The position numbers were made by a program, and so were the translations under genes. Positions 5,279-7,544 of a DNA stretch of 7,544 nucleotides are shown here, one piece after another. Source of the DNA: CANLWN01 sp039815505 (lineage in GTDB: Bacteria; Bacteroidota; Bacteroidia; Flavobacteriales; Flavobacteriaceae); assembly GCA_039815505.1 (NCBI GenBank), contig JBCBZE010000168.1:1-7544 (forward strand), written 5' to 3'. How positions within the stretch are numbered: the first letter of the stretch is position 1; each line of letters opens with the position of its first letter. The notes under the pieces were generated by a model. That model did not search any database and was not told where the DNA came from. It worked only from the letters and a program-made list of their open reading frames with translations.

Positions 5279-6705
5279 GAAGACATCAATTGTTTATTAT
5301 AATCCTTTTTGGGGCATTATCTTGTGTGTATAGCCAAAACAAGCAATTGTTATATGATTTCACGGATATTCCACAAGCTTTAATGGTGAATCCCGGTATG
5401 GAAACCAATTTTAGCTGGTATGTGGGTATTCCAGCGCTGTCCGGCATATCTCTTCAAGCCGGCTCCAGTGGTCTTACCGTAGATGATATTTTTGCCGATG
5501 ACGGCTTAGATGTTAATGACAAGGTCAGAGATCGGGCAATAAACGGACAAAGTATAAGGGACGAGTTAAGTGGAACCTACCAAGTGGAACTGTTAAATGT
5601 AGGATTTAGGGGCAAGGATGAAAATGTGTTCTATTCATTTGGTATTTATAATGAAGGAGATGCCATAGGGTATTGGTTCAAGGATTACGCAATTCTGGCC
5701 TTTGAAGGAAATGCCGGTCGTTTAAACGATGAGTTTGATTTAAGCCATTTAAAAACAAGAGGTGAAATGCTGAATGTTTTCCATTTTGGTGTTAACAAAA
5801 AAATGAACAAAAAACTAACGGTAGGTGCCAGGGCAAAGATTTACTCCAGCATTTTTGACTTTAATTCCACAAAGAACGAAGGTTTTTTTGTAACTACCGA
5901 AGGACAAAATAATATATTGGCAAGTACATTGGATGCAGATTTACGACTTAGGACTTCCGGTCTCAACGAAATTGAAGATGCTATTGATAATGAAAACTTG
6001 GCCAATACACTTCTAAAAAGGGCCTTTTTCGGAGGTAACCTTGGATTGGGCTTCGATATCGGTTTTACCTATAATTTTGATCGACAGACTTTGATTACGG
6101 CCAGCCTTTTGGATGTAGGGTTCATTTATCATACAAATGATGTAAAGACTTATACTTTACAAGGAAGAGATACAGTAGAAGGAGTGGAGATATTTCTTCC
6201 TCAAGATTTGTTGGATCTAAATCAGGATTTTTACCAGGATTTAATAGACCGCATTGAAGAGTCTATTCCGTTTGAAGATAATAACGATAGTTACATTGCC
6301 TTCAGGCCTACTAAGCTCAATGCATCCTTTAGATACAATTTTGGAAAGGAAACAGATTCTAGGGAAGATTGTGATTGTGCCGATATCATTAAAAGAACAA
6401 ATGTCCGTAGATATTATTCTGATGGGGTTGGTGCCCAATTATATGTCATTAATAGGCCTAGAGGCCCCCAAGCGGCCCTCACGGCATTTTACCTTAAAAG
6501 ATTGGGCAAATCCTTTTCGTTTAAGACAACCTATACCGTTGATAAATTTTCTCTTACTAATTTGGGTCTGGGTTTAAATGTACAGGCAGGTCCAGTAAAT
6601 TTCTATGGAGTATTTGATAATTTGTTGGCATATAGAAATATAGCCAATACGCACTATGCTTCTTTTCAATTAGGATTAAATATTATATCTTGGGGCTCAA
6701 AATGA
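5275..6705 (+). CDS. DUF5723-like outer-membrane beta-barrel protein
   Basis: The 476-residue product has an N-terminal signal peptide (Arg2-Arg3, hydrophobic 6-18, cleavage likely around C-V-Y-S-Q at 17-21). It then resembles DUF5723 family proteins, as I recall them: PQALMVNPG (33-41), W-Y-V-G-I-P-A-L-S-G (48-57), DIFADDG (71-77), KDYAILAFEGNAG (136-148), FHFGVNKKMNKKLTVGARAKIYSS (169-192, barrel-like), RAFFGGNLGLGFDIGFTYNF (249-268), FRPTKLNASFRYNFG (343-357), RPRGPQAALTAFY (394-406) and GPVNFYGVFDNLLAY (439-453). Alternating aromatic and small residues with Gly-rich turns suit an outer-membrane barrel related in style to PorP/SprF proteins. A Cys-Asp-Cys (366-368) sits in a predicted loop. 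The function is unknown; a type IX secretion link is only analogy. The ATGA overlap ties it to the lipoprotein upstream, and the next gene starts 18 bases after its stop. Confidence 0.75.
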   Translation: MRRHQLFIIILFGALSCVYSQNKQLLYDFTDIPQALMVNPGMETNFSWYVGIPALSGISLQAGSSGLTVDDIFADDGLDVNDKVRDRAINGQSIRDELSGTYQVELLNVGFRGKDENVFYSFGIYNEGDAIGYWFKDYAILAFEGNAGRLNDEFDLSHLKTRGEMLNVFHFGVNKKMNKKLTVGARAKIYSSIFDFNSTKNEGFFVTTEGQNNILASTLDADLRLRTSGLNEIEDAIDNENLANTLLKRAFFGGNLGLGFDIGFTYNFDRQTLITASLLDVGFIYHTNDVKTYTLQGRDTVEGVEIFLPQDLLDLNQDFYQDLIDRIEESIPFEDNNDSYIAFRPTKLNASFRYNFGKETDSREDCDCADIIKRTNVRRYYSDGVGAQLYVINRPRGPQAALTAFYLKRLGKSFSFKTTYTVDKFSLTNLGLGLNVQAGPVNFYGVFDNLLAYRNIANTHYASFQLGLNIISWGSK

Positions 6706-6723
6706 TGTAAGCAATACGTTCAA

Positions 6724-7544
6724 ATGAAAAATTTATTCCTATCTCTCTTTCTGGTCCTATGTTATTCCGGAATCTCACAAGATAATCTTAACACCTATAA
6801 GTATTTAATAGTACCTAAAACCTTTGATGGTTTCAAAAAAGAGAACCAATACCAAACCAGTACGCTGATAAAATATTTGTTTGTACAGAAAGGTTTTAAT
6901 GTGGTCTATGATGATAATTTGCCAGAAGATTTGACGGTTAACAGGTGCCTTGGACTTTTGGTGGACCTTGTGGACGATTCTTCCATGTTTTCTACAAGAA
7001 CAGCGGTAGCTTTAAAGGATTGTGGTTCGCAAGAGGTTTTTAGAACCCAAGTAGGGAAAAGTAAACTTAAAGAATTTAAACCCGCATATGCCGAAGCTAT
7101 ACGTAGATCCTTCGAATCTTTGGATGGCTTTGCGTATACCTATTCCCCAAAAAAGGAACAAAATGATGCACCTATCACCGTCAGTTTTAAGGATGATGTC
7201 AAAAAACTGGAAGACTCAAAAGAAAAAGTAGCATCGGATGCACCTTCAAAGAACATGGTCCAACAAGAAGCTACGCTAGAAGATCAAAGTTTTAAAAGTT
7301 TGGAACCTGTGGAATCGGAAATAAAAAAAGTAGTCCCAAACCCTAAAAACGAGATTTCGCCCACAAATTCTGTTGCTACAAAACCTGAAATGCCGAGTGC
7401 GATATTATACGCCCAAGAATTGCCCAATGGTTATCAGTTAGTGGATAGCACACCTACCATTCGACTAAAAATGCTGAAGACATCGGTAAATGATTTTTAT
7501 CTCGCAAAATCGGTAGATAAAGATGGGGTGGTGTATGAAAAAGA
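6724..7544 (+). CDS. Secreted conserved flavobacterial protein, 3' end outside the window
   Basis: An ATG at 6724 opens a frame of 273 codons that is still open at the window end. Seen: a signal peptide (Lys2, hydrophobic 4-17, likely cut near G-I-S-Q at 16-19), then a folded N-terminal region of about 20-140 starting N-T-Y-K-Y-L-I-V-P-K, with N-R-C-L-G-L-L-V-D (73-81) and A-L-K-D-C-G (96-101). Cys75 and Cys100 could pair in the periplasm. Residues about 142-225 are a low-complexity linker rich in Lys, Glu, Ser and Pro, followed by the beginning of a second region (A-Q-E-L-P-N-G-Y-Q-L-V, 230-240). I recall similar unnamed secreted proteins (SQ-x-N-x-Y-K-Y-V-I-V-P start) in many Flavobacteriaceae, but no function. 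The start is 18 bases after the DUF5723-like stop, so it probably belongs to the same operon. Confidence 0.8.
   Translation, partial: MKNLFLSLFLVLCYSGISQDNLNTYKYLIVPKTFDGFKKENQYQTSTLIKYLFVQKGFNVVYDDNLPEDLTVNRCLGLLVDLVDDSSMFSTRTAVALKDCGSQEVFRTQVGKSKLKEFKPAYAEAIRRSFESLDGFAYTYSPKKEQNDAPITVSFKDDVKKLEDSKEKVASDAPSKNMVQQEATLEDQSFKSLEPVESEIKKVVPNPKNEISPTNSVATKPEMPSAILYAQELPNGYQLVDSTPTIRLKMLKTSVNDFYLAKSVDKDGVVYEK

Noticed and set aside
6254..6577. Open frame of 107 codons on the + strand within the DUF5723-like gene
   Set aside because: It is a shifted frame of a continuous, well-patterned barrel protein; no sign of programmed frameshifting was seen.
5275..6705. Calling the barrel protein PorP/SprF of the type IX secretion system
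   Set aside because: It shares the general look of Bacteroidota barrels, but its length, its motifs and the absence of a PKD/gliding adhesin neighbour fit DUF5723 better.
1..7544. CRISPR array, tRNA, rRNA, transposase, phage or known defence genes
   Set aside because: No regularly spaced repeats, no tRNA-like cloverleaf and no proteins of these families were seen on either strand.

Overview
The window is AT-rich, with chromosomal housekeeping and envelope genes typical of a marine member of the Flavobacteriaceae (Bacteroidota; the Zobellia/Maribacter/Arenibacter/Muricauda area is a guess). The basis is the protein types: a Bacteroidota-style Mpl end with DFAHSPSK, a flavobacterial deacetylase-like protein placed between radC and a YjjG-type phosphatase, a DUF5723-type envelope protein, and Bacteroidota-like lipoprotein and secretion signals. 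Strong Shine-Dalgarno sites are absent at usable distances, as expected for this phylum.

Layout. Positions 1-517 hold the 3' end of a Mur-ligase gene (mpl) on the + strand. Positions 518-763 carry no confident gene but contain a cluster of inverted repeats (550-643), where a terminator is likely, and possible coding debris. A minus-strand pair follows, DUF1569/DinB-like (1879 to 1430) then PaiB-like (1402 to 764), convergent with mpl. A 64-base divergent spacer leads to a + strand run of radC (1944-2642), a polysaccharide-deacetylase-like protein (2676-3971) and a YjjG-type HAD nucleotidase (3964-4653, overlapping its neighbour by 8 bases). After a 73-base spacer with a perfect 10-bp inverted repeat comes an envelope group: a lipoprotein (4727-5278), a DUF5723-like outer-membrane protein overlapping it by 4 bases (5275-6705), and a secreted conserved protein (6724 to beyond the window end).

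How the genes fit together. The radC-deacetylase-HAD run is probably one transcription unit mixing genome upkeep, nucleotide clean-up and a surface or sugar-related function. The last three genes look like one exported module: an anchored lipoprotein, a predicted beta-barrel and a secreted protein, all of unknown function. Mpl recycles cell-wall peptide and is unrelated to the minus-strand pair that it faces.

I found no mobile element, CRISPR array, tRNA, rRNA or recognisable defence system. The least explained items are the palindrome cluster at 550-643, the debris beside it, the non-canonical active site of the deacetylase-like protein, and the uncharacterised three-gene envelope module.
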